DNA from: Phycisphaerales bacterium
Lineage (GTDB): Bacteria; Planctomycetota; Phycisphaerae; Phycisphaerales; UBA1924
Reading direction: 5' to 3'
Length of the DNA: 10,893 nt
NCBI GenBank assembly: GCA_029212425.1
Contig: JARGNC010000046.1
Location: 1 to 10,893 of the forward strand
The first letter of the stretch is position 1; every line of letters starts with the position of its first letter. The position numbers and the translations under genes were made by a program. This document shows positions 1 to 5,761 of this stretch, in pieces. Below the pieces are notes generated by a model. It was not told where the DNA came from and made no database searches. It saw only the letters and a list, made by a program, of their open reading frames with translations.

Positions 1-23
1 TGGTTTGTGGGATCAACCTCGGA

Positions 24-29
24 TACGGT
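24..29 (+). promoter_or_regulatory. -10-like element, leaderless geometry
   Basis: TACGGT lies exactly six bases before the ATG at 36, so transcription would begin at or next to the start codon. There is no Shine-Dalgarno sequence in between, only a G-rich spacer. The -35 region would fall at the extreme left edge of the window (TGGTTT) and cannot be judged. The same TANNNT-N6-start arrangement precedes four other genes here, which is the main reason for calling it. Confidence 0.45.
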
Positions 30-35
30 GGGGGT

Positions 36-833
36 ATGACACAGATGCAACAATTCGATGGGACTGAACATATCACGATGTACCATGAGCCGGAGCGGAC
101 GAGTCTTGCTGCGATTCTTGGGCTTGTGTGCTCGCTGATTGGGTGCTGCTTTGGGGTGACGGCGATCATCGGTTTGTTCTTGTCGATCTTCGGGATTGTG
201 GGGATCTCGCGTTCGAAGGGACGCATCGGCGGGATGGGGTTCGCGATCGCGGGGGTGCTGATCGGGATCCTGATGCTCGCGTTGTGGGGCGCGATGGCGG
301 GTGGCGCGTTCTATGCAGCGAAGGCGATGGAGAAGGCGGTTGTGCAGCCTGTGTTCACGATGCTGGGTGATCTGGAGTCGGGAGACTTCGATTCGGCGCG
401 TTCTGTGCTTGGGAAACCAGCGGCGGACGCGACGGATGAAGAGTTGATCGTGTTCCGCGATGGATACCAAGCGATGCTCGGATCGGTGGTTTCGACCCCG
501 ACTGGGTTTATCGACTACATCAAGCGTGTTGCGGAGCTTGGGGAGCCGATCGCTCAGTTCCAGGGTGCGAATAACATGATCCCGATCCCGATGGAGTTTG
601 ATCGTGGGCAGGGTCTTGTGCTGATCTTCTTCGACCAGAACAGCGGAAACAACGGGGTTCCGATTCCGATCGAGGTGCTGATCTTTGACGCTGATGGCAA
701 CGGTGTTTCGCTGCCTGCTGGGTTCTTTGAGTCGGCATCTGAGGGTGCGGACGCGGCTGATCCGGAGCTTCCTGGGGTCGATGTTGAAGATTTCTCCGAT
801 GATTCGGGCGAAGATGCCGATGATGGTCCTTGA
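36..833 (+). CDS. DUF4190-like two-TM membrane protein with acidic tail
   Basis: Protein of 265 aa with no assigned biochemical role. Residues about 24-58 and 66-95 form two hydrophobic, Gly-rich membrane segments joined by a short basic turn (SRSKGRIGG). This is the layout of DUF4190-type small membrane domains, where the turn links two helices and the first helix pair follows a short polar N-terminus. After the membrane part comes a soluble region (about 96-230) containing a small helical stretch and a beta-like stretch with repeated IPIP motifs at 182-185 and 209-212. The last 30 residues are strongly acidic (Asp/Glu-rich). The start is the first ATG, supported by a TANNNT element six bases upstream. 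It lies 36 bp before the ABC ATPase gene with no terminator between them, so co-transcription is plausible, but it is not a recognisable MlaE permease. The family call rests on pattern only. Confidence 0.75.
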   Translation: MTQMQQFDGTEHITMYHEPERTSLAAILGLVCSLIGCCFGVTAIIGLFLSIFGIVGISRSKGRIGGMGFAIAGVLIGILMLALWGAMAGGAFYAAKAMEKAVVQPVFTMLGDLESGDFDSARSVLGKPAADATDEELIVFRDGYQAMLGSVVSTPTGFIDYIKRVAELGEPIAQFQGANNMIPIPMEFDRGQGLVLIFFDQNSGNNGVPIPIEVLIFDADGNGVSLPAGFFESASEGADAADPELPGVDVEDFSDDSGEDADDGP

Positions 834-869
834 TGTACCAACGGCAAGTCTGAACTGATCGGGGTAGTT

Positions 870-1817
870 GTGGACCAGCAGAATGAGCAATCTGAGCATG
901 CAACGCATGACACGGTTGGTGGTCGGCGCGAGGGCGTTGAGCCTGTGGTTCGCTGCAAGGGTGTTGTCAAGAAGTTTGATGGGGTGACGGTGCTCGAGAG
1001 CATCGATCTTGAGGTCTATCCCGGCGAGACCATGGTCGTCATGGGAGGGTCGGGGTCGGGCAAGTCCACGCTGCTTCGGTGCATGATCGGGACGCATCAG
1101 GTTGATGGGGGGTCGATCGAGCTGTTCGGTCAAGACATCTGCGGCTTGGATGAGGAGGGGCTCAACGAGGTCCGCAAGAAGTTCGGGATCTTGTTCCAGA
1201 GCGGGGCGTTGTTCAACTCGATGACGCTTGCGGAGAATGTGGCGCTCCCGCTCCAAGAGCACACGGACATTGATCCGGAGATTATTGATATCCAAGTGAA
1301 GATCAAGCTTGAGCTTGTTGGGCTGCGTGAGCACGCGAACAAGTATCCGGCTCAGATTTCAGGCGGTATGAAGAAGCGTGCGGGATTGGCTCGCGCGCTG
1401 GCGCTTGATCCGAAGATTCTGTTTTACGATGAACCCAGCGCGGGGCTCGATCCGGTGACGAGCGCACAGATTGATCAGTTGATGGTCGCGCTGTCAAAGC
1501 AGCTTGGGGTGACGAGTGTGGTGGTGACGCACGAGATGGACTCGGCGTTCACGATCGCGGATCGGATGGCGATGCTCGATCGCGGGCGGATGCTTTGCGT
1601 GAACAAGCGGGAGTGGTTCGAGGATCTGCGTGATCTTGATGACGAGCAGAGCATGAAGATGTCTGAAGATCGTCAGCTCGTGCGTCAGTTCTTGCGTGGT
1701 TCTCCGGAGGGACCGCTTGCGGCTCGGCGTGATGAGCAGGGGTATTCAGAAGATTTGTTTGGAATGACGATGGACCGCGTGACTCGGACGCCGAGTGTTG
1801 AACCGACGCGGGGGTGA
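870..1817 (+). CDS. mlaF: MlaF/Mkl-type ABC transporter ATPase
   Basis: A 315-aa ATP-binding subunit expected to energise retrograde or anterograde phospholipid transport with an MlaE-type permease and an MCE protein at the inner membrane. All ABC motifs are intact: Walker A GGSGSGKST (59-67), Q-loop Gln110, signature ISGGM (163-167) followed by KKRAGLARA, Walker B ILFYDEP (183-189) with the D-loop at AGLDP, and the H-loop His221. ISGGM with a following basic pair, and the C-terminal VRQFLRG-x4-GPL motif, are typical of MlaF/Mce-associated ATPases rather than generic importers. The start is GTG with a weak GGGG upstream, and the first about 25 residues are a non-conserved polar extension. The C-terminal tail beyond residue 285 is also extra. 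The mlaD-type gene follows within about 60 bp. The permease is not between them and may lie left of the window. Confidence 0.92.
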   Translation: MDQQNEQSEHATHDTVGGRREGVEPVVRCKGVVKKFDGVTVLESIDLEVYPGETMVVMGGSGSGKSTLLRCMIGTHQVDGGSIELFGQDICGLDEEGLNEVRKKFGILFQSGALFNSMTLAENVALPLQEHTDIDPEIIDIQVKIKLELVGLREHANKYPAQISGGMKKRAGLARALALDPKILFYDEPSAGLDPVTSAQIDQLMVALSKQLGVTSVVVTHEMDSAFTIADRMAMLDRGRMLCVNKREWFEDLRDLDDEQSMKMSEDRQLVRQFLRGSPEGPLAARRDEQGYSEDLFGMTMDRVTRTPSVEPTRG

Positions 1818-1861
1818 TCGGCGTTGAGCTGATCGACGAAGGTTTTGGCCGATGGATGGCC

Positions 1862-1866
1862 GGAGG
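1862..1866 (+). promoter_or_regulatory. Ribosome binding site deciding the mlaD start
   Basis: GGAGG with nine bases to the ATG at 1876. This is the best Shine-Dalgarno match near the gene and argues for initiation at 1876 rather than at the in-frame ATG at 1852. The latter has only a GAAGG at 1838-1842, also nine bases away, so it is not excluded. Confidence 0.5.
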
Positions 1867-1875
1867 TATGAAGGT

Positions 1876-3240
1876 ATGAGCTCACGGGCGTTGAACAAGA
1901 ACAATGTGATGGCGGGGAGCTTTGTGATCTGCGGGGTGCTGCTCGCGGTCGCGTTCGCGTTTGTGCTGGGTGACTTTGCGGGCAAGCTTGGGAGCAAGAA
2001 GTCGTATGTGATCCGCTTCCCGACGGAGGTTGGGGTGACTGGATTGCAGAACGGCGCGGAGGTGACCTTCGCGGGGATGTCTGTGGGCACGGTTGAATCT
2101 GTGGGGGTGTTTTATATTGATGATGAAGCGTCGGGTGCTCGGGTTCCCGCAGCGATGGATGTGGTGATCCATCTTGAGTCTGATCTTGTGCTGTTTGAGG
2201 ACGCGATCGCGGATCTGGCGCCTCCGATTCTTGGTGGTGTGTCAAAGATCAACATCGCTTCAGCGGGGAGCGGCGCGGTCGTTGGGAGAGCAGAGCTGGC
2301 GCCGGACTCGAATGTGGTGCTCGATGAAGGAGAGGTCCTAACAGGGCGCTTTGCGCCTTCGATCCTGCGGCAGATGGGGTTGACACCTGAAGAAACACAG
2401 AAAATTCTCGATGTGATCGGTAAGTTCCCTGAATGGTCTGGGCGTGTCTCGAATACTGCTGAGAATGTCGAGGAGACATCCGCATCGGTGCGCCGGATGG
2501 CAGAGAAGCTCGAACCAAACTTTAATGGCGGCGTTGATGACGGACGAACCACGATGTCGAACATACGTGAGTTCTCCGACGCGCTGACCAAAGAGGGCGG
2601 ATGGAAGGATCGGATCGACTCGACGATGGTTTCGGTTGACGAGGCATCGGCGAAGTTTGGTCCCATGATTGATGATGCAAAGGCGACCTTGTCCACGGCA
2701 CGCGAGACGATCGAGGAGAATCGCGAGAAGGTTGGTCGGATTCTGGAAAATGTGGACGAGTCGACTAAACGGGTTCGGTTTGAGACGATCGACAAAGCGA
2801 ACAAGCTGCTTGATGATGGCGCGCTGGCGCTTGGGTCTGCGAACGAAACACTTGTGGATGTCAAGGGCGTGATAGGTGAGAATCGCGCGACGATCAATGC
2901 GACGATGGTGAATGCTCGGCAGATCAGTCTGCAGGGGAAGCTGTTTCTTGAGGAGATCCGGTCGCAGCCTTGGCGGCTACTGAATAAACCGAGCAAGAAA
3001 GATTTGAAGCGCGAGCCTTTGTATGAAGCGGCGCGGTCGTATGCGGGAGCCGTGTCTGATCTGCGGACGGCGAGTGAGTCGCTTGATACCGCGGTGCGGT
3101 TGTCTGCGGGAGATACTTCCAAGACGGGCGAGGAGTTCGCGGCTGAGTTGCTGCGTCTTGCGGCGGTCGTTGAGCAGGCGTACGGTCGGTACGAAGAGGC
3201 GGAGCGTGGGTTGCTTGGGTTGCTTGCGGAATCGCCTTGA
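1876..3240 (+). CDS. mlaD: MlaD-like MCE-domain lipid-binding protein
   Basis: A 454-aa MCE protein anchored in the inner membrane and projecting into the periplasm, where MCE rings bind and pass phospholipids. In order: a short N-terminus, one membrane helix (about 12-32), an MCE domain beginning at SYVIRF (43) with the GLQNGAEVTFAGMSVGTV core at about 56-73 and the closing strand near SKINIAS (123), then a long helical, heptad-like region (about 165-350) rich in Glu, Asn and Thr. A PWRLL motif follows at about 365-369, then a C-terminal helical segment (about 380-450). The long helical tail is much larger than in E. coli MlaD (183 aa) and recalls Mkl/MCE proteins that build a tube or needle. 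It follows the MlaF gene closely, and its stop overlaps the hydrolase start. An alternative start at 1852 would add eight residues. Confidence 0.88.
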   Translation: MSSRALNKNNVMAGSFVICGVLLAVAFAFVLGDFAGKLGSKKSYVIRFPTEVGVTGLQNGAEVTFAGMSVGTVESVGVFYIDDEASGARVPAAMDVVIHLESDLVLFEDAIADLAPPILGGVSKINIASAGSGAVVGRAELAPDSNVVLDEGEVLTGRFAPSILRQMGLTPEETQKILDVIGKFPEWSGRVSNTAENVEETSASVRRMAEKLEPNFNGGVDDGRTTMSNIREFSDALTKEGGWKDRIDSTMVSVDEASAKFGPMIDDAKATLSTARETIEENREKVGRILENVDESTKRVRFETIDKANKLLDDGALALGSANETLVDVKGVIGENRATINATMVNARQISLQGKLFLEEIRSQPWRLLNKPSKKDLKREPLYEAARSYAGAVSDLRTASESLDTAVRLSAGDTSKTGEEFAAELLRLAAVVEQAYGRYEEAERGLLGLLAESP

Positions 3241-4307
3241 ATCGGAAATCGGATGATGGTGGTGGATTGACGGACTTTGTGGGTCTGTTTGTAGGCGCGG
3301 TGGGTGCGCTGTGTGTGTGGGTCGCGGGGATGTTCTTCGGTGGGTCGGGTGTGGATTGGGTGGTGGATTCTGGGGGAGCGCTTCGGTGGTATGACGGGGT
3401 GCGGAATCGGGTGCTTGATCCTGGGTTGACTGACGGTTGGTTTGGGACGCAGAGTTCGACTTTCAACTTTATTCGCGGCGCGGACTTTGCGGCTGGGCAT
3501 GAATGGCCTGGTGATCGGGTGGTGTTGTTGGTGCACGGGCTCGATGAGCCGGGGGGGATCTGGGATGAGGTCGCGCCGGCGTTGTTGGACGCGGGGTATG
3601 TGGTGGCGCGGTATGACTATCCGAATGATCAGCCTGTGGTGACGAGTGCTGAGGGATTGGTTGAGTGGGTTCGGGTGCTCAGTGAGATCGGGGTCGAGCG
3701 GGTGGACATCGTGGCGCACTCGATGGGGGGGTTGGTGTCGCGCGAGGCGCTGACGAATCCGGAGATGGGCGCATCGAGCGGGATGATCGAAGGTGTGGAG
3801 ATTGGGCGATTGATCCTGTGCGGGACTCCCAACGAGGGGTCCGCGTGGGCGAAGCTGCGAGGGGTGGCGGAGGTTCGAGAGCGGCTGACTCGGTGGTTGG
3901 CGTCCGACGAGATGGACCTGACCATTCTGGGTGGGCTTGGTGTGGATGATCGGGGACGCGCTGGGGTTGATCTGCTTCCAGGATCTGCGTTTTTAGAATC
4001 GCTCAATGCGAGGGAGATGCCGAGCTCCGTTTCGGTGACCTGCATCGTGGGGAGGGTGGTTGATCCGGTCAAGACGATGGGGCTCGCGAGCGCGGATCAA
4101 GCGGCGGATGCGCTGGGGGATGGGGTGGTTTCGGTTCAGTCGGCGATGCTTGATGGGTGCGATGATGTGGTGCATCTGGTTGCGAACCATCGGAGCATGA
4201 TCCGGACGGTTGAGATCGAGGAGGGGTGGCGGACGATGGTGGGATCGGAGCGTGCGCCGCGTCCTGAGGGGATTCCGGTGATTCTGGATCGGCTTGCGGG
4301 TGAATGA
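3237..4307 (+). CDS. Membrane-anchored alpha/beta hydrolase (lipase-like)
   Basis: A 356-aa serine hydrolase, probably an esterase or lipase of the LipA/PGAP1-like alpha/beta fold. One hydrophobic segment (about 13-36) would anchor it with the catalytic domain outside the cytoplasm. Visible motifs: oxyanion-type HG at 100-101 after a VVLLV strand, nucleophile elbow A-H-S-M-G-G with Ser162 (Ala replaces the first Gly of GxSxG), CGTPNEGS at 195-202 (the usual lipase strand), GDGVVSV with candidate acid Asp295, and candidate catalytic His318 in NHRSM. The start is TTG, sharing bases with the mlaD stop in a TTGA overlap. This implies translational coupling, since no good Shine-Dalgarno is seen. 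A TTG at 3267 is an alternative start. The coupling to the MCE gene suggests a lipid substrate; that is inference. Two runs of seven Gs lie in the gene near its catalytic motifs. Confidence 0.85.
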   Translation: MNRKSDDGGGLTDFVGLFVGAVGALCVWVAGMFFGGSGVDWVVDSGGALRWYDGVRNRVLDPGLTDGWFGTQSSTFNFIRGADFAAGHEWPGDRVVLLVHGLDEPGGIWDEVAPALLDAGYVVARYDYPNDQPVVTSAEGLVEWVRVLSEIGVERVDIVAHSMGGLVSREALTNPEMGASSGMIEGVEIGRLILCGTPNEGSAWAKLRGVAEVRERLTRWLASDEMDLTILGGLGVDDRGRAGVDLLPGSAFLESLNAREMPSSVSVTCIVGRVVDPVKTMGLASADQAADALGDGVVSVQSAMLDGCDDVVHLVANHRSMIRTVEIEEGWRTMVGSERAPRPEGIPVILDRLAGE

Positions 4308-4325
4308 TCTGGGTCTATAGGGGCG

Positions 4326-4375
4326 TAAACCCAAACAAAAAATACTAAATTCCATACGAATACCGATCAAAATAG
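4326..4375 (+). other. AT-rich, A-rich patch in the intergenic region
   Basis: Fifty bases with 14 G+C (28 percent), inside the 93-bp gap between the hydrolase and the nuclease-like gene, while the flanks are clearly GC-rich. It also reverses the local strand bias (11 C against 3 G). It contains A-tracts and possible -10-like words (TACTAA, TACGAAT). It most likely acts as an upstream promoter element or bent DNA for the gene at 4401. A loose TGGGT/ACCCA pair (4310-4314, 4329-4333) overlaps its left part, but no U-run follows, so I do not call a terminator. Confidence 0.45.
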
Positions 4376-4388
4376 GGTTGGTGTGTGG

Positions 4389-4394
4389 TATGGT
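4389..4394 (+). promoter_or_regulatory. -10-like element, leaderless geometry
   Basis: TATGGT lies exactly six bases before the ATG at 4401, with no Shine-Dalgarno sequence. No convincing -35 is visible (ATCAAA at 17-bp spacing), but the AT-rich patch just upstream could compensate. The element supports starting the gene at 4401 rather than at the GTG at 4383, which would lie upstream of the -10. Confidence 0.5.
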
Positions 4395-4400
4395 GTGGTC

Positions 4401-5015
4401 ATGGCGCAGCGTCGGCATCATTATGAGAGCGCGTTTGAGGGGTATCTGCGAGAGCAGCGGGTGCCTTATATGGCGATCAATGAAGCGAAACGCGCGTTGC
4501 TCCCAGCGGGTGCTCGGCTAGCGCTCGAAGGCGGGGGGGAGTCCGAAGCGATCAAGAACTTCGATTTCGTGGTCTACGGCGAGGAAACGGGTGGGTTTGA
4601 CGAGGACGGAATGGAGCGGGAGGGGGCGGTTTCGGAGAATCTGCTGGTGGAGGTGAAGGGGCGGCGGCTGCCTCGCTTGCGGCTTGCGGATGGGAGTCCT
4701 GCGAAGGCAAGACTGGAATCGTGGGTGACGATGGATGATGTCGAGGCGCTCAGGGTTTGGGAGGGATTGTTCGGGGATGGGTATACAGGGGTGTTCGTGT
4801 TTGTGTATTGGTGTGATGATGTGCCTCCGGATGGGTTGTTTGCGGAGGTGTTCGAGCATCGGGGGCGGTGGTACACGCTTCGGGCGGTCACGCTTGCGGA
4901 CTACGAATCGCATATGAAAGTGCGATCTCCGAAGTGGCGGACAGTGAACCTGAGCAGCGGGGACTTCGAGCGGTTGTGGAGGGGGTTTTGCGGCGCGGGG
5001 GCGGTGTGTATTTGA
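4401..5015 (+). CDS. PD-(D/E)XK nuclease-like protein
   Basis: A 204-aa cytoplasmic protein with the core of a restriction-endonuclease-like fold: an N-terminal helix (HHYESAFEGYLREQRVPY, 6-23) with Glu28 in the next segment, then a strand carrying Asp55 (NFDFVVYG), then LLVEVKGR with Glu84-x-Lys86. D...ExK in two neighbouring strands is the metal-binding signature of this superfamily. A helix (WVTMDDVEALRVWEGLFG, 108-125), a hydrophobic strand (VFVFVYWC, 131-138) and a Trp/Arg-rich C-terminal part follow. There is no DNA-methyltransferase or helicase partner nearby, so a restriction-modification role is not supported. A DNA repair or RNA/DNA-processing role is possible. A run of seven Gs at 4533-4539 lies in the loop between helix and strand. 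The 5' end was set at ATG 4401 because the promoter-like TATGGT sits six bases before it. Confidence 0.7.
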   Translation: MAQRRHHYESAFEGYLREQRVPYMAINEAKRALLPAGARLALEGGGESEAIKNFDFVVYGEETGGFDEDGMEREGAVSENLLVEVKGRRLPRLRLADGSPAKARLESWVTMDDVEALRVWEGLFGDGYTGVFVFVYWCDDVPPDGLFAEVFEHRGRWYTLRAVTLADYESHMKVRSPKWRTVNLSSGDFERLWRGFCGAGAVCI

Positions 5016-5040
5016 TCGGGGGGGGCGGCTGGTGTAGCGT
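5012..5040 (+). promoter_or_regulatory. Promoter with G8 tract in the spacer
   Basis: TTGATC (5012-5017), a 17-bp spacer and TAGCGT (5035-5040) form the best complete promoter in the window. Six bases further is the ATG at 5047, so the transcript would be leaderless. The -35 overlaps the stop codon of the preceding gene (TGA at 5013-5015). The spacer begins with eight consecutive Gs (5018-5025), so strand slippage would change the -35/-10 distance. Confidence 0.6.
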
Positions 5041-5046
5041 ATGGGC

Positions 5047-5289
5047 ATGATGCTTTCAGTACACCAACGGATTTCGTCGCTTTCAATGTGGGCCTTTGCT
5101 GGGTTGATGGCGGTGATGAGCTCATCAGCGTGGGCGCAGGCGGAGGATGCGGTGGAGACTTTGCGTCCGCCGAAGACTTCTGATGCGCCGAGTTCTCCGA
5201 AGTTTTTGATGATGGGATTGGTGCTCGTGCTGCTCGCGGCGGTGGTTGTCGTGGTGACGCTGAAAACCAAACGAGATCACCAGGACTGA
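5047..5289 (+). CDS. Small protein: signal peptide plus C-terminal TM helix
   Basis: An 80-aa protein of unknown function. Residues 1-30 form a signal peptide (basic n-region, hydrophobic core, AWA at 28-30 followed by QAE, a type I cleavage site). A Pro/Ser-rich linker (about 40-52) leads to a single membrane helix (53-72), then a short charged tail (KTKRDHQD). The mature product would be about 50 aa: a short outside segment, one helix and a cytoplasmic tail. An in-frame ATG at 5041 would add two residues, and another lies at 5050. I prefer 5047 because it sits exactly at the expected transcription start of the upstream promoter. No family is recognised. It has its own promoter and no operon partner on the same short transcript. 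Confidence 0.65.
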   Translation: MMLSVHQRISSLSMWAFAGLMAVMSSSAWAQAEDAVETLRPPKTSDAPSSPKFLMMGLVLVLLAAVVVVVTLKTKRDHQD

Positions 5290-5446
5290 GTTCTGGTGGG
5301 TGATATTGGGTTTGGTGTGTGCCTTTGGTTGGACCGAAGGATGCTGAGTGGGCGTTTTTTGTGCGAACCCGTGTGGGTTTGGTGCGGATATGGGTGGTGG
5401 GAACGCGCGGCGATTGGGCCGAGCTTGATATGGAATGGGGATCACA
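5290..5446 (+). other. Intergenic region with hairpins
   Basis: About 157 bp without a gene. Three inverted repeats are visible: CACCAG/CTGGTG (5278-5283 and 5293-5298, spanning the preceding stop codon), CCTTTGGT/ACCGAAGG with a 3-nt loop (5322-5329 and 5333-5340), and CGAACCC/GGGTTTG with a 4-nt loop (5364-5370 and 5375-5381). A run of six Ts (5355-5360) lies between the second and third. No TANNNT-N6-ATG element is found for the next gene, although TATGGA occurs at 5429. Confidence 0.4.
5322..5360 (+). terminator. Possible weak terminator
   Basis: An eight-pair hairpin (one G-U pair, 3-nt loop) at 5322-5340 is followed 14 bases later by six Ts at 5355-5360. The distance is too long for a standard intrinsic terminator. 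It is the best candidate for ending the transcript of the 80-aa protein gene, but it could equally be a leader structure of the next gene. Confidence 0.25.
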
Positions 5447-5761
5447 ATGCTGGATCATGAATCAAGATCGCGTGGGCGGACACTGCCTGCGATGAAGGGT
5501 TTGAATGTTGCGCTCGCTGGCGTGCTGCTCGCGGGGATCGTTGGAATCGCGGGCGCGCAGGCGGTCGCAGAACGGCGGGTCGGTGGTCGCTACACATGCG
5601 TGGGGGGCAAGACGCTTGGTGGGTACACCAATGTGATCTATGTCTTGGATTCTGCGAATCGTGAGATGGTTGCTCTGCGATGGAACGATGGGCTCAAGCA
5701 GCTCGAGGGGATCGGGTATCGCGATCTGGTGACGGACATTACGAAGGAGAACGACCGATGA
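5447..5761 (+). CDS. Small membrane-anchored protein, paralogue of the next gene
   Basis: A 104-aa protein of unknown function. After a polar, Arg-rich start comes a hydrophobic segment (about 19-38, ending GAQA), either a signal peptide or a membrane anchor. It is followed by a small beta-rich domain: YTC at 49-51, IYVLDSANREMVALRW at 64-79, and LEGIGYRDL at 86-94. This domain aligns by eye with that of the next gene (YTM, LVLVDSREESILVYRV, LELLERESL), so the pair looks like a tandem duplication. The start is uncertain: ATG 5435 adds four residues, while ATG 5447 has GGGG six bases upstream; ATG 5492 would place a Met just before the hydrophobic segment. Its stop overlaps the next start (ATGA). 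Confidence 0.65.
   Translation: MLDHESRSRGRTLPAMKGLNVALAGVLLAGIVGIAGAQAVAERRVGGRYTCVGGKTLGGYTNVIYVLDSANREMVALRWNDGLKQLEGIGYRDLVTDITKENDR
5744..5749 (+). promoter_or_regulatory. Ribosome binding site within the upstream gene
   Basis: AAGGAG sits inside the last codons of the preceding gene, eight bases before the ATG at 5758. It is the strongest Shine-Dalgarno site in the window. It fixes the start at 5758 and not at the in-frame ATG at 5680. Confidence 0.7.

Noticed and set aside
1..840. Excess of GATC (18 in the first 840 bases by my count, against about 3 expected at random)
   Set aside because: Most come from G-ending codons followed by ATC (Ile), or GAT before C, so codon preference explains them. 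No Dam-type regulation can be inferred without methylation data.
2112..3719. A 535-residue open frame on the minus strand across mlaD and the hydrolase
   Set aside because: It lies opposite two well-recognised genes, is rich in Arg, Ser, Pro and Thr, and has no motif. Long stop-free antisense frames are expected with this skewed, GC-rich composition.
4310..4333. Terminator after the hydrolase
   Set aside because: TGGGT/ACCCA pairs leave a 14-nt loop and are followed by As, not Ts, on the plus strand.
5680..5757. Upstream ATG for the second mini-protein
   Set aside because: It lies deep in the preceding gene, while ATG 5758 has AAGGAG eight bases upstream and the usual ATGA overlap.
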